The notes: generated from the sequence alone by a model not told the origin. Counted from the stretch's first letter, positions 48,565-57,020 are shown. The stretch is 64,000 nucleotides of DNA from Actinomycetes bacterium (GCA_021782915.1 JAJXUK010000001.1:1-64000); one strand, 5' to 3'. Numbers and translations are program-made.

Positions 48565-49407
48565 ATGTTCAAGCACTTACAGGCCAGGAGTCGACGAGCG
48601 ATCGTCGTGCTCGGCGCCCTCGTGGCGATCGTCGCCGGTTCGGGCATCGCCGCCGCGTCGGGCGCGATCTCGCTGCCCTTCTCCGGAGGTGGCACGACGA
48701 TCAACGGCTGCTACTCACCGGGCGGCCAGCTCAAGGTCCTAACGCGGACTCAGAACACCTGTCCGCCGGGTATGACACCCATTCAGTGGAACGTCACCGG
48801 TCCTCAGGGGCCCCAAGGACCCGCCGGGGCCCAGGGCGTGCCGGGACCGACGGGCCCACAGGGCATCCAAGGCGTCGCCGGGCCCGCCGGTCCCCAGGGT
48901 CCCCAAGGGCCCAAGGGCGACACCGGGCCCGCCGGAGTGAACGTCGCCGCTGGTCAGTCCTGCCCCACAGGACAGTTCGTGATGGGCTTCACGTCAAACG
49001 GGGACATCAGCTGCGCCGCTACCACGACCACCACGGCCGCTCCCGCGTGTCCGGCCAACAGCCAGTTCGTCTTCAGCGTCACGGGCTCACCGGCCGGCGC
49101 CTTGGCCGGACTCCAGTACTGGCCCGGAGGCTCCCAGAGCCAGACGCTCCCGGGATATCCGAACTGCTCGGTCACCGTGGCACTGCCCGCGGGCGTGATC
49201 AACAACGTCCCTGGCACGAACGGCTGGAGCGTCGTGAGCTGGCAGGGATTCACGTCGGCCTCGGGAGTAGTGCAGATGCCCAGCTGCGGCAGCGGTTCAG
49301 CACTGGGCACCCAGAGCTTCGCCAGCATCAGCGGGACCTACCCGGTGTGCTCGGACGCCCTGGACGTCAACACCTCCACGGACAGCTTCGTGGTGACGGC
49401 GTCGTAG
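48565..49407 (+). CDS. Secreted collagen-like protein
   Basis: The 280-residue protein has a Sec signal peptide (basic n-region, then [21 protein letters not shown]). A small domain of the type often found before actinobacterial collagen repeats follows ([14 protein letters not shown] and [12 protein letters not shown], Cys 49 and 66). Then come 15 uninterrupted Gly-X-Y triplets (residues 79-123) and a C-terminal domain of about 150 residues with further Cys and a Thr stretch. It should be exported and trimeric, perhaps an adhesin or surface protein; its role is unknown. The ATG at 48565 has GAGGAAG 6 nt upstream, so an earlier in-frame ATG at 48514 is not used. Confidence 0.85.
   Translation: MFKHLQARSRRAIVVLGALVAIVAGSGIAAASGAISLPFSGGGTTINGCYSPGGQLKVLTRTQNTCPPGMTPIQWNVTGPQGPQGPAGAQGVPGPTGPQGIQGVAGPAGPQGPQGPKGDTGPAGVNVAAGQSCPTGQFVMGFTSNGDISCAATTTTTAAPACPANSQFVFSVTGSPAGALAGLQYWPGGSQSQTLPGYPNCSVTVALPAGVINNVPGTNGWSVVSWQGFTSASGVVQMPSCGSGSALGTQSFASISGTYPVCSDALDVNTSTDSFVVTAS
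48799..48933 (+). repeat. Gly-X-Y collagen repeat-coding segment
   Basis: Fifteen consecutive Gly-X-Y codon triplets, rich in Pro and Gln, lie in the collagen-like gene. Confidence 0.85.
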
Positions 49408-49432
49408 TCCCGAGGTAACTCGCTGTCACCTC

Positions 49433-49486
49433 GACCGGTCGACCCCGTTCATCTCGAACACCGAGACGAGTCGGGGTCGACCGGTC
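49433..49486 (+). terminator. Nested hairpin terminator after the collagen-like gene
   Basis: A perfect 15-bp stem (49433-49447 with 49472-49486) encloses a second 5-bp hairpin (TCTCG/CGAGA, loop AACAC). It starts 25 nt after the stop codon. There is no U-tract. Confidence 0.6.
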
Positions 49487-49795
49487 CGTGGCGGCCCACG
49501 GTCTCGGGCCCGGCGACGTCCGACGCCAGGCCACCGGGCCGTGAGGTGCCACGAGTGCACCCCCGCGCCACGTGTGGCGCCGTGAGGTCTGCAGAGAGCG
49601 TGGACGTCGCAGCCTGATCCGGCGCCCCCGCTTCACTGGGCAAGCCGGGTGTCCGAGTTCCCGACGAACTCGGCTGCGCACACCACACCGCCACGAGCGT
49701 CCTCGGACGCGACGAATGAGCGATTCGACGTGCGGCGCGTTGAAAATGTGCATAAGAATCGCCGGGGCGACTTTCAGCGCTCGCGCGGGTGTCCC

Positions 49796-49801
49796 TAGAT
49801 T
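49796..49801 (+). promoter_or_regulatory. -10 box of leaderless dimethylformamidase-like gene
   Basis: TAGATT lies exactly 6 nt before the ATG at 49808. Confidence 0.6.
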
Positions 49802-49807
49802 GAACCG

Positions 49808-51340
49808 ATGCCCCTCTCGCCCTCGCGCCGCGACCTGCTCAAGGGAGCTGGCGCGGCGGCCGTGGGCCTGCTCTGGGCTTCGCGAGCTGGGGCCAGCGAG
49901 GTCGCCAGACTGGTCCCGAGCGCGCGGGCCGCGTGGGTGAGCGCCGAGAACGACCAGCCCGGCTGGGCGGGCTGGATGTCGGGCGTGCCCGCGCCGGCCG
50001 GAATGCTCGAGGCCTACGCGTCGGCCCCGAGCCTCAGCGGCGGCGAGAGCCTGTCCGTCTTCGTCTCGGCCCCGCGTGGCGCGCTGAGGGCTCGGGTGCT
50101 GCGGCTGGGCTACTACCAGGGCCTGGGGGCGCGCCTCGTGCAGACGCTGGAGAATCTGGCGGTCCGGCCCCAGCCCGTGCCGGCCCCGGACGAGCTCGGC
50201 ACCGTGGACTGTGCGTGGTCGAGCACTTTCGAGCTGCCCCTCGACGCGCGCTACGCGCCGGGTCAGTACCTGATACGCCTGGAGAACGAGCAGGGCCACT
50301 TTCGCTTCGTGCCCTTCCTGGTGCGCGACGACGCCTCGCGAGCGACCTTCCTCTACCAGAGCTCGGTCACCACGTGGCAGGCCTACAACGCCTGGGGAGG
50401 CTTCAGCCTCTACCGCCAGACGGATCCGACCGGCTCGACGGTCATCTCCAACGCCGCGAGGGCCGAGCGGGTCTCGTTCAACCGTCCGTACGCGCGCGTC
50501 TTCGCCAACGGCGCCGGCGATCTGATCGGCAACGAGTTCCCCCTCCTCTTCCTGGCCGAGCGCCTCGGCCTCGACCTCGCCTACTGGACCGACCTCGACC
50601 TGCACGCGCGCGGCGCCCAGTTGAGCCAGCACCGCGCGCTGCTCTCACTCGGACACGACGAGTACTACTCGCTGGCCATGCGCGATGCCGTCGTCACCGG
50701 CGTGAACGCGGGCGTCAACGTCGCCTTCTTCGGCGCCAACTTCGCCTATCGCAAGGTGCGCTTCGAGCCCTCGGCCAACGGCGCACTGCGCCTGATGGTG
50801 AACTATCGCTCAACCGCGGATCCAATCATGGCGAGCGATCCCGCCCAGGCGACCGTCAACTGGGCCTCGTACCCAGCCGACGCACCCTCCAGCACCTTCT
50901 CGGGCTCCAGCTACGGCGGCGCCCAGGGCCAGGGATCGCTCGTGGTGGCCGACGCGACCAGCTGGCTCTGGCGCGGCACCGGGCTGAGCGACGGTTCGGT
51001 TCTCGCGGGCGCCCTCGGCGGGGAGTTCAACCACTTCAATCCCGCGCTCGCCAACCCGCCCAGCGTGCAGATCTTCGGCCACTCGGGCGTCGCCGGTGGC
51101 ACCAGCGACGTCACGTACTCCGCGCTGGCCGGGCGCGGCGGCGTCTGGTGTTCGGGCACCGGCCAGTGGATCTTTCACCTGTCCGACGCGCCGCGTCTCG
51201 GGGGGCGATGGATCCCCAACGCCACGCCGGTCACCGCGCCCTTGGAGGCCGCCACTGTCAATCTCCTCGCCCTCTACGCGCGCGGAGCGGCGGGCACCAC
51301 GACACCCTCGCAGGACAACACCGCCCAGTTCTACGCCTAG
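49808..51340 (+). CDS. Tat-exported N,N-dimethylformamidase large-subunit-like protein
   Basis: The 510-residue protein starts with a Tat signal (SRRDLLKGAGAAAVGLLWAS), so it is probably exported folded. After an immunoglobulin-like N-terminal region (SLSVFVSAPRGALRARVLRLGYY), it has the family block SVTTWQAYNAWGGFSLY. GAGDLIGNEFPLLFLAERLG and LSLGHDEYYSLAMRDAV follow. These match the C-terminal domain of the large subunit of N,N-dimethylformamidase. Most proteins with this domain have no tested function, so amide hydrolysis is only suggested. No small-subunit gene is adjacent. TAGATT 6 nt before the ATG supports the start. Confidence 0.78.
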   Translation: MPLSPSRRDLLKGAGAAAVGLLWASRAGASEVARLVPSARAAWVSAENDQPGWAGWMSGVPAPAGMLEAYASAPSLSGGESLSVFVSAPRGALRARVLRLGYYQGLGARLVQTLENLAVRPQPVPAPDELGTVDCAWSSTFELPLDARYAPGQYLIRLENEQGHFRFVPFLVRDDASRATFLYQSSVTTWQAYNAWGGFSLYRQTDPTGSTVISNAARAERVSFNRPYARVFANGAGDLIGNEFPLLFLAERLGLDLAYWTDLDLHARGAQLSQHRALLSLGHDEYYSLAMRDAVVTGVNAGVNVAFFGANFAYRKVRFEPSANGALRLMVNYRSTADPIMASDPAQATVNWASYPADAPSSTFSGSSYGGAQGQGSLVVADATSWLWRGTGLSDGSVLAGALGGEFNHFNPALANPPSVQIFGHSGVAGGTSDVTYSALAGRGGVWCSGTGQWIFHLSDAPRLGGRWIPNATPVTAPLEAATVNLLALYARGAAGTTTPSQDNTAQFYA

Positions 51341-51353
51341 GTGTGACCGGCGA

Positions 51354-51758
51354 CTAGTAGAGGCTGGTGACGCAGGACATGACGTCCTTGGCGAAGCTCT
51401 TCCAGCCGATCGTCCACGCCCGCTGGTGGGCGGCGACGTAGCCCAGGAGGGCCCTCTGGCTGGACGCTCCGGCCTCGTACTTGAGAGAGGCGGCCAGGTC
51501 GCCCATCAGCCGGCGCGTCGCGGCGTCCGGTGCCTCGCGGGCCAACTTGGCGAAGAACGGCTGGTAGGTCTTGGCCCACGCACGGTACGCCGTGACGTTC
51601 TTCGCCGACGGCGGCGTCGCGGGATGAAACGACGTGAGCGTCTTGCAGAACGGACTCATCGAGGCGCCCGCGCCGAGCGCAGTGACCGGCGCGACTAGTG
51701 CACCCAGCAGTGCCGCTCCCGCAATGACCCGCCGGGCTCGTCTGGCCAACTCTCCCAT
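51354..51758 (-). CDS. Small secreted protein of unknown function
   Basis: I do not recognise the family. The 134-residue protein has a signal peptide (ELARRARRVIAGAALLGALVAPVTALGAG) and a mature part of about 100 residues, helical by composition. The mature part has two Cys (in SPFCKTL and DVMSCVTSL, near its two ends), which could form one disulfide. The ATG at 51758 is preceded by AGGGGG 7-8 nt upstream; an earlier in-frame start would spoil the signal peptide. It converges on the dimethylformamidase-like gene with a 13-bp gap. It may be an exported binding or structural protein. Confidence 0.65.
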   Translation of the reverse strand: MGELARRARRVIAGAALLGALVAPVTALGAGASMSPFCKTLTSFHPATPPSAKNVTAYRAWAKTYQPFFAKLAREAPDAATRRLMGDLAASLKYEAGASSQRALLGYVAAHQRAWTIGWKSFAKDVMSCVTSLY

Positions 51759-51824
51759 GGCCCAACCCCCTTCGTGGAGGCGTGGCCTCCTTGGGTGCAC
51801 TATAGGACGCCCCCTCGGTATCCG

Positions 51825-53447
51825 TCAGCGACGCGACAGACCCACGGGGGTCGACTCCAGGGCCTCGCGCGCGTGATAGCTCGAGCGCGTCAGCGGCGAG
51901 GACTGCACGTGACTCAGCCCGTGGGCCTCACCACGAGCGGCCAGCTCGTCGAACTCATGGGGGCTCCACCAGCGAGCCACCGGTAGGTGCTGAGCGCTGG
52001 GGCGCAGGTACTGGCCGATGGTGGCGATCGAGACGCCCACGCCGGCCAGGTCCGCCAACGTCTCGTCGACCTCGTCAAGGGTCTCGCCGAGACCTACCAT
52101 CAGGCCCGACTTGGTGGTCAGACCCTCGGCGCGCGCGCGGGCCAGCACCGTGAGACTGCGCAGGTAGCCGGCGCTGGGGCGCACCGCGCGCTGCAGTCGC
52201 GCCACGGTCTCGATGTTGTGGTTGAGCACGTCCGGGCGAGCATCGATGATGAGCTGCAGTGACCAACGGTCCCCTCGCAAGTCACTGGTCAGGACCTCGA
52301 CCATGGTCTCGGGTGATCGACGTCGAATCGCCCGGATCGTCTCGGCGATCGCCCCGGCGCCCCCATCGGCCAGGTCGTCGCGTGCCACACAGGTCACCAC
52401 CGCGTGATGAAGTCCCAGTCGCACCACGGCCTCGGCGACGCGCTCGGGCTCGGTCGGATCCAGCGCGAGGGGCTTGCGCGTGTCGATCAAGCAGAAGCCG
52501 CAGGCACGCGTACAGCGCTCACCGTTGACCATGAATGTCGCGGTGCCCGCCTGCCAGCACTCGAAGATGTTCGGACAGCCGGCTTCCTCACACACGGTCA
52601 CCAGACGCAGGTCCTCGGTGAGAGTGCGCAGGGACTGGAACTGCGTGCCCATGTGGGCCGGAATGCGCAGCCACTCGGGCTTGCGCGCGTTGATGGACAG
52701 GGCGGCATCAGGGTCCACGCCCGCCTTGCGCAGCCGTCGGATCAGGGGACGCTCACCCGTCTCGGGCGCCGCTCCACGATCCACGCGAGCCACGTGCTCA
52801 CCGGTGCCGCCCAGGTGGGCCTCGAGGGCGACGCCGAGGCGCTCCTCGACGGTCTCGGCACTGACGGCCAGGCCCAGCGAGGCCAGCGAGGCCACGGGCT
52901 TGTCGGGGATGCCGCAGGGAACGATGGCCTTAAAGGCGTCGAGGTCGACGACGACGTTGAGGGCGACGCCGTGCAGGCTGCGTCGCACGCCGGCGGAGTT
53001 GCGCTCGGTGCGCACCCCGACCGCGGCCACCTTGGCCGGCGTTGACTCCAAGCGCGCCCAGACACCCGGGTAACCCTCGAGACGACCCACCTCGCCGAGT
53101 CGCCCGTCCGGGTCCAGTGAGCGCAGCGTCTCGATCACGGCGTCCTCCAGACGTCCCACGTGGCGTCGCCCGGCCGACGGATCCTCGCCGACGTCCAGCA
53201 CCGCCCAGGCCACCACCTGACCCGGGCCGTGGTACGTGACGTCCCCGCCCCGATCCGCGTCCACGACGTCTGCGGCCAGACTCTCGGGGGCCATCAGGAA
53301 GCTCGACTCCTGCGCACGCACCCCGCGGGTGTAGGTCGGCGGATGCTCCATGAGCAGCACGTAGCCGTCACGCGACTCGAGCAGGGCGTGCTGGAAGTCG
53401 TTGGCCTCCGCGAAGCTAACCCGTCCGAGATGGCGCCGGCGCAGCAT
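51825..53447 (-). CDS. Fused octanoyltransferase and lipoyl synthase (LipB-LipA)
   Basis: One uninterrupted 540-residue frame encodes both lipoate-synthesis enzymes. Residues 1-215 are LipB: EHPPTYTRG, RGGDVTYHGPGQ, Lys139 in AKVAAVG and catalytic Cys178 in IVPCGIP. Residues about 255-540 are LipA: the auxiliary-cluster Cys at 286, 291 and 297 (CEEAGCPNIFEC), the radical-SAM CxxxCxxC at 312, 316 and 319, and RSSYHA at 521-526. LipB moves octanoyl from acyl carrier protein to an E2 lysine, and LipA inserts two sulfurs. Separate adjacent genes are the norm. The gene starts directly after the E2 stop, so synthesis is tied to its substrate. An internal start giving free LipA cannot be excluded. 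Confidence 0.92.
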   Translation of the reverse strand: MLRRRHLGRVSFAEANDFQHALLESRDGYVLLMEHPPTYTRGVRAQESSFLMAPESLAADVVDADRGGDVTYHGPGQVVAWAVLDVGEDPSAGRRHVGRLEDAVIETLRSLDPDGRLGEVGRLEGYPGVWARLESTPAKVAAVGVRTERNSAGVRRSLHGVALNVVVDLDAFKAIVPCGIPDKPVASLASLGLAVSAETVEERLGVALEAHLGGTGEHVARVDRGAAPETGERPLIRRLRKAGVDPDAALSINARKPEWLRIPAHMGTQFQSLRTLTEDLRLVTVCEEAGCPNIFECWQAGTATFMVNGERCTRACGFCLIDTRKPLALDPTEPERVAEAVVRLGLHHAVVTCVARDDLADGGAGAIAETIRAIRRRSPETMVEVLTSDLRGDRWSLQLIIDARPDVLNHNIETVARLQRAVRPSAGYLRSLTVLARARAEGLTTKSGLMVGLGETLDEVDETLADLAGVGVSIATIGQYLRPSAQHLPVARWWSPHEFDELAARGEAHGLSHVQSSPLTRSSYHAREALESTPVGLSRR

Positions 53448-54593
53448 CTACAGCTCGGCGTCCAGGTCGAGGTCGTCGAGCAACGCGCCGACCCGCTCGA
53501 GGAAGCGCGCCGCCGTGAAGGGCTCACAGGCCCGGTGATCGAAGGTCAGCCCGAGCACGATGCGCCAGCGCGCCGCCTCGGCTCCCTCCGGGCTCTCCCG
53601 GCGCGGGGCGCCGAGGGAGAGCATCGCCACCTGGGGCTGTATGAGCACCGGGGCGATCGAAAGCGTGTGAGCACTGAGCGGGCCGATCACGCTGAACGTT
53701 CCACCCATCAGGTCGTCGGCCATGAGCTGACGGGCGTGCAGACGCTCGTCGAGGTCGGCCACCCGACGTGCGAGGGCCCGCAGGCTCAAGCGCGTCGCCG
53801 CGTGCACCACGGGGACCAACGTCGCACTGTCGGCGGCCCGCACGAAGCCGACGTTGACACTACGAAAGACAATCAGGTGATCGTCCTCGACACTGGCGTT
53901 CAGCGTCGTGAACTCCGCGAGAGCGCGTACCGCGGCCCTCGCGACCAGCGTCTCAGCACCGACCGGCACCCCGTCGCCACTGATCGAGCCGCGGGCCCCG
54001 AGTCGCTCAAAGACCTCGGTCTGCACCTCGATCGCCACGTAACCCTGCGGTGCCGAGAGCGCCGAGGCCGCCATGTGCTGGCCCATCCGGCGCTGACCGT
54101 GCGACAGCGGAACGATCAACTCCTCAGTCGGACCCAACGCAACCGCGCGCTCGGCGTCACGACGGGTGATGGCCCCCCCGGGACCAGTGCCGCGAATCGT
54201 GGAGGCCTCCACGCCCCCATCAGCCAGGATTCGGCGAACCACCGGCGAGATGACCAGTCCCGGCGTCGCAGCCGCAGACCTGGGCGGGGTGGCGCTCGCT
54301 GGGGCGGAGCGCCCGGGAAGCTCCGCCGACGCTGCCTCGGTGCGGGGCATCGCGACGGCGCTCTCGTCGATCACCCCGACGCGCGAGCCAGTCTCGACGG
54401 TGTCGCCCTCCTCGGCGACGATGGCCACCAGGACGCCCGCGGCCGGCGAGGGCAATTCGGAGTCGACCTTGTCCGTCGAGACCTCCAGGAGTGGCTCGTC
54501 GCGCGCGACGGCGTCACCCACCTTCTTGAACCATCGAGTGATGATTCCTTCGGTGACCGACTCACCCAGCGACGGGAGGGTGACGTCAACCAA
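53448..54593 (-). CDS. Dihydrolipoamide acyltransferase (E2) of a 2-oxoacid dehydrogenase, altered active site
   Basis: The 381-residue protein has one lipoyl domain (EVSTDKVDSELP, Lys42 lipoylated), a Pro/Ala linker, a peripheral-subunit-binding domain (ISPVVRRILADGG, 115-149) and a C-terminal acyltransferase domain. The usual catalytic DHRxxDG is here DHRACEP (352-358): the His is present, but Asp is Glu and Gly is Pro. It is the lipoyl carrier for an E1 such as Kgd and the substrate of LipBA. Whether its own transferase works is open, and Kgd carries its own E2-type domain. It lies between lpdA (8-bp overlap) and lipBA (no gap). Confidence 0.88.
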   Translation of the reverse strand: MVDVTLPSLGESVTEGIITRWFKKVGDAVARDEPLLEVSTDKVDSELPSPAAGVLVAIVAEEGDTVETGSRVGVIDESAVAMPRTEAASAELPGRSAPASATPPRSAAATPGLVISPVVRRILADGGVEASTIRGTGPGGAITRRDAERAVALGPTEELIVPLSHGQRRMGQHMAASALSAPQGYVAIEVQTEVFERLGARGSISGDGVPVGAETLVARAAVRALAEFTTLNASVEDDHLIVFRSVNVGFVRAADSATLVPVVHAATRLSLRALARRVADLDERLHARQLMADDLMGGTFSVIGPLSAHTLSIAPVLIQPQVAMLSLGAPRRESPEGAEAARWRIVLGLTFDHRACEPFTAARFLERVGALLDDLDLDAEL

Positions 54594-56001
54594 CGTGCAG
54601 TCCCCGTCCCGCCAACGCGATGAGTGTCTCGCCGAAGGTTTCCGACAGCGACGGGTGCGGCTGAATCAACGCGGCCGCCTCCTCGACGGTCGCCTCCCAG
54701 TTGACCGCGTAGTAGCCCGCCCCGAGCTGCTCGGTGACCCACGGACCTGCCATGTGCACGCCCAGAATCTGCCCGGCGGTGCCGTCAGCGCGCTTCTCGG
54801 CGATCACCTTCACCACACCGTCGGTCTCGCCCAGGATCTGGGCTCGGCTGTTGCCACCGAAGGGGTCCTTCTTGACCACGACGTCGTAGCCCTTCTCCTT
54901 GGCCCTCTCCTCGGTCAGCCCGCAGAAGGCGACCTCGGGGTTCGAGTAGATGGCCCACGGCACGCGCTCGTAGTCCACCGGCACGGCCGTTTCGCCCAAG
55001 ATCGACTTGATCGCGACGATGGCCTCGGCGAAGGCCACGTGCGCCAGCTGTGGCGTACCGGCGACGACGTCACCCACGGCGAAGACCTTCGGATTCGCGG
55101 TGCGCATCGTGGCGTCGGCCACGATGAAGCCGCGCTCGTCGAGCTGCACGCCCGTACCCTCGCCGAGCAGGCCCTCCGTGTAGGGACGTCGTCCGATCGA
55201 CATCACCACCATGTCCACGGTGACGGCCTCGGCCCCCTCCAGGGAGATCGCCGTGCCCTTCTTGCCGGGCTTGTGGCCCGTGGCGCTGACGCCCGTCATC
55301 ACCTCGATCCCACGCTTCTTGAAGGCGCGCTGGACAACGCTGGCGACCTCGGTGTCACAGCCCGCCAGGATGGAGGGCAGGAACTCCAGAATGGTCACCT
55401 TGGTGCCCATGTCGGCCAGCATCGAGGCGAACTCGCAACCGATGGCCCCGCCGCCGATGACCGCGGCGCTGGCCGGCAGGCTCGTCAGGTCCAAGAACTC
55501 GTCCGAGGTCACCACGACCTTGCCATCGACCTCAAAGCCCGGCAGCGTGCGCGGCACCGAGCCCGAGGCGAGGATGACGTGGGCGCCCCTCAACGTGGTA
55601 CCGGCGTCGGCGCCCTCCACGAGCGTGACGCTGAGATCGGCGTCCAGGCGGGCGGTGCCCTCGAGCAGCGTGACCTTGCGACCCTTGATCAGTCCCGTCA
55701 GACCTTTGGTCAACTTGTCGACCACCTCGCCCTTGCGCGTCTGGGAGACGGCGAAGTCCACCGTGACCGCGCCCGGGGTGATGCCGAAGGCGCTGGCGTG
55801 CTCCAGCGTGCGCCGTACGTGGGCCGTCTCGAGGAACTCCTTGGCCGGCACGCAGCCGCGCTGCAGACAGGTCCCACCCACCTTGTCGCGCTCGATCAGC
55901 GCGATGTTCAGACCCGCCGAGGCGCCGTAGAGAGCGGCGGCGTAGCCACCCGGTCCCCCGCCGATGATGACGACGTCGAACTGCTGGACCTCAGGTGCCA
56001 C
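54586..56001 (-). CDS. lpdA: Dihydrolipoyl dehydrogenase (E3)
   Basis: The 471-residue flavoprotein has the FAD site DVVIIGGGPGGYAAAL and the redox disulfide GGTCLQRGCVPAK (Cys45 and Cys50). An NAD-binding AVIGGGAIGCEFASML block and a C-terminal dimerisation domain ending HPSLSETFGET with its catalytic His follow. It reoxidises the dihydrolipoyl arm of the E2 encoded next, passing electrons to NAD. The GTG start has AAGGGG 6 nt upstream, and TAGGAT at 56038-56043 is a likely -10 box. It is the first gene of an E3-E2-LipBA operon. Confidence 0.97.
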   Translation of the reverse strand: MAPEVQQFDVVIIGGGPGGYAAALYGASAGLNIALIERDKVGGTCLQRGCVPAKEFLETAHVRRTLEHASAFGITPGAVTVDFAVSQTRKGEVVDKLTKGLTGLIKGRKVTLLEGTARLDADLSVTLVEGADAGTTLRGAHVILASGSVPRTLPGFEVDGKVVVTSDEFLDLTSLPASAAVIGGGAIGCEFASMLADMGTKVTILEFLPSILAGCDTEVASVVQRAFKKRGIEVMTGVSATGHKPGKKGTAISLEGAEAVTVDMVVMSIGRRPYTEGLLGEGTGVQLDERGFIVADATMRTANPKVFAVGDVVAGTPQLAHVAFAEAIVAIKSILGETAVPVDYERVPWAIYSNPEVAFCGLTEERAKEKGYDVVVKKDPFGGNSRAQILGETDGVVKVIAEKRADGTAGQILGVHMAGPWVTEQLGAGYYAVNWEATVEEAAALIQPHPSLSETFGETLIALAGRGLHVG

Positions 56002-56007
56002 GGGATT

Positions 56008-56043
56008 CCCCTTCGCTTGAGTCGTAGACCAAGCGAAATCCTA
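56008..56043 (-). promoter_or_regulatory. Promoter and ribosome site of the lpdA operon
   Basis: TAGGAT (56038-56043) and GAAGGGG (56008-56013) precede the lpdA GTG with normal spacing on the minus strand. Confidence 0.45.
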
Positions 56044-56068
56044 ATGTTCGTGCGGTGTCGCGTTTCGC

Positions 56069-56509
56069 TCAGAGTCCAGACTGCGAGGCGCTCTGGGTGT
56101 CGGCGGCCCGCGTGGCCAGCGAGTCCACGAAGTCGTTGAGCGCGTCTCCAGAGTGACCCTTGACCCAGCGGAACTGCACCTCGCGCTCCCCGAGGGCGAG
56201 CTCGAGGAGTCGCTCCCACAGGTCACGGTTGGCCACCGCCTGGCCCGAGGCGTTGCGCCAGGCGCGCCGACGCCATCCCACGTACCAGCGGTCGTGGAAG
56301 CACTTGACGACGTAGGACGAGTCGCTGACGATCTCGACGGGCCCCTCGGGCGCGGCGAGGAGGGCTTCGATCACCGCGCGCAGCTCCATACGCTGGTTGG
56401 TCGTGTGCGCCTCGGCGCCACTGGCGAAGCGCTCGAGCCCCTCCGCCCACGCCCAGCCCCCGGGGCCCGGGTTACCGCGGCAGGCGCCGTCGGTATGAAT
56501 TCTTTTCAT
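56069..56509 (-). CDS. rnhA: Ribonuclease HI
   Basis: The 146-residue protein has the RNase HI core: IHTDGACRGNPGPGGWA, TTNQRMELRAVIEAL, VSDSSYVV and a basic handle around WRRRAWRNASGQAVANRDLW. The catalytic Asp-Glu-Asp-Asp set is complete. The last Asp is in GHSGDALNDFVD. It degrades RNA in RNA/DNA hybrids. The ATG at 56509 overlaps the upstream Rrf2 stop in ATGA, which fixes the start. The window thus encodes both RNase H types (rnhB at 14697). Confidence 0.96.
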   Translation of the reverse strand: MKRIHTDGACRGNPGPGGWAWAEGLERFASGAEAHTTNQRMELRAVIEALLAAPEGPVEIVSDSSYVVKCFHDRWYVGWRRRAWRNASGQAVANRDLWERLLELALGEREVQFRWVKGHSGDALNDFVDSLATRAADTQSASQSGL

Positions 56510-56964
56510 ATCTGACGGGTTACCCACGCATCCGGGTCTTTGGTGAAACGCGTCACCGCCTCAGGCATGTCACCGCGCAAGACCTGATCGAGGGTCACGT
56601 GCTCGAGCACCTCGCGCAGCGCGGCGCGTACCGCCACCCACACCTCGCGCAGGTGCTCGGCCTCCCCCTCGTACTGCAGGGTCTCCGGACGCAGACCGCG
56701 CACGCCCGCCATGGGCCCGCTCACCACGCGCAGCACGTCGGCGATCATGATCGTCTCGGCCGGCCTGGCCAGGCGGAACCCGCCCTCCGGACCGCGTTGG
56801 CTCGTCACGATGCCCCCCCGGCGCAGGTCGGACATGATCGCGCCCAGGAACTTCGCCGGCAGACCCTGCTGACGAGCGAGCTGGTCCGCGCTCACCGAAT
56901 CCGTGCTCGCCGCGAGCGCCAGCAGGGCGCGCACCGCGTAGTCGGCCTTGGCCGGTATCTGCAT
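56506..56964 (-). CDS. Rrf2-family transcriptional regulator without cysteines
   Basis: The 152-residue protein has the Rrf2 winged helix: IPAKADYAVRALLALA, LARQQGLPAKFLGAIMSDLRRGGIV and RGPEGGFRLARP. Most characterised members bind a 2Fe-2S cluster through three Cys after the wing. This protein has no Cys at all, so it cannot sense iron-sulfur status that way; some Rrf2 proteins sense other signals. Its target is unknown; suf genes lie 4 kb away. A CAGAAT box lies exactly 6 nt before the ATG at 56964, choosing it over an in-frame ATG six codons earlier. It is co-transcribed with rnhA. Confidence 0.88.
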   Translation of the reverse strand: MQIPAKADYAVRALLALAASTDSVSADQLARQQGLPAKFLGAIMSDLRRGGIVTSQRGPEGGFRLARPAETIMIADVLRVVSGPMAGVRGLRPETLQYEGEAEHLREVWVAVRAALREVLEHVTLDQVLRGDMPEAVTRFTKDPDAWVTRQI

Positions 56965-56970
56965 GGGCCC

Positions 56971-56976
56971 ATTCTG
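56971..56976 (-). promoter_or_regulatory. -10 box of leaderless Rrf2-rnhA promoter
   Basis: CAGAAT on the minus strand lies 6 nt before the ATG at 56964. Confidence 0.5.
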
Positions 56977-57020
56977 CCCCATCAGGGCCCACGACGCCGG
57001 AGTCTCGTCGCGCGGCTTCC

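Larger units (their letters stand above)
49408..49807. other. 400-bp intergenic region with hairpins
   Basis: It contains a long nested hairpin at 49433-49486, a 6-bp GCGCCA/TGGCGC hairpin near 49565-49580 and the -10 box of the following gene at 49796-49801. No gene is apparent. Confidence 0.5.
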
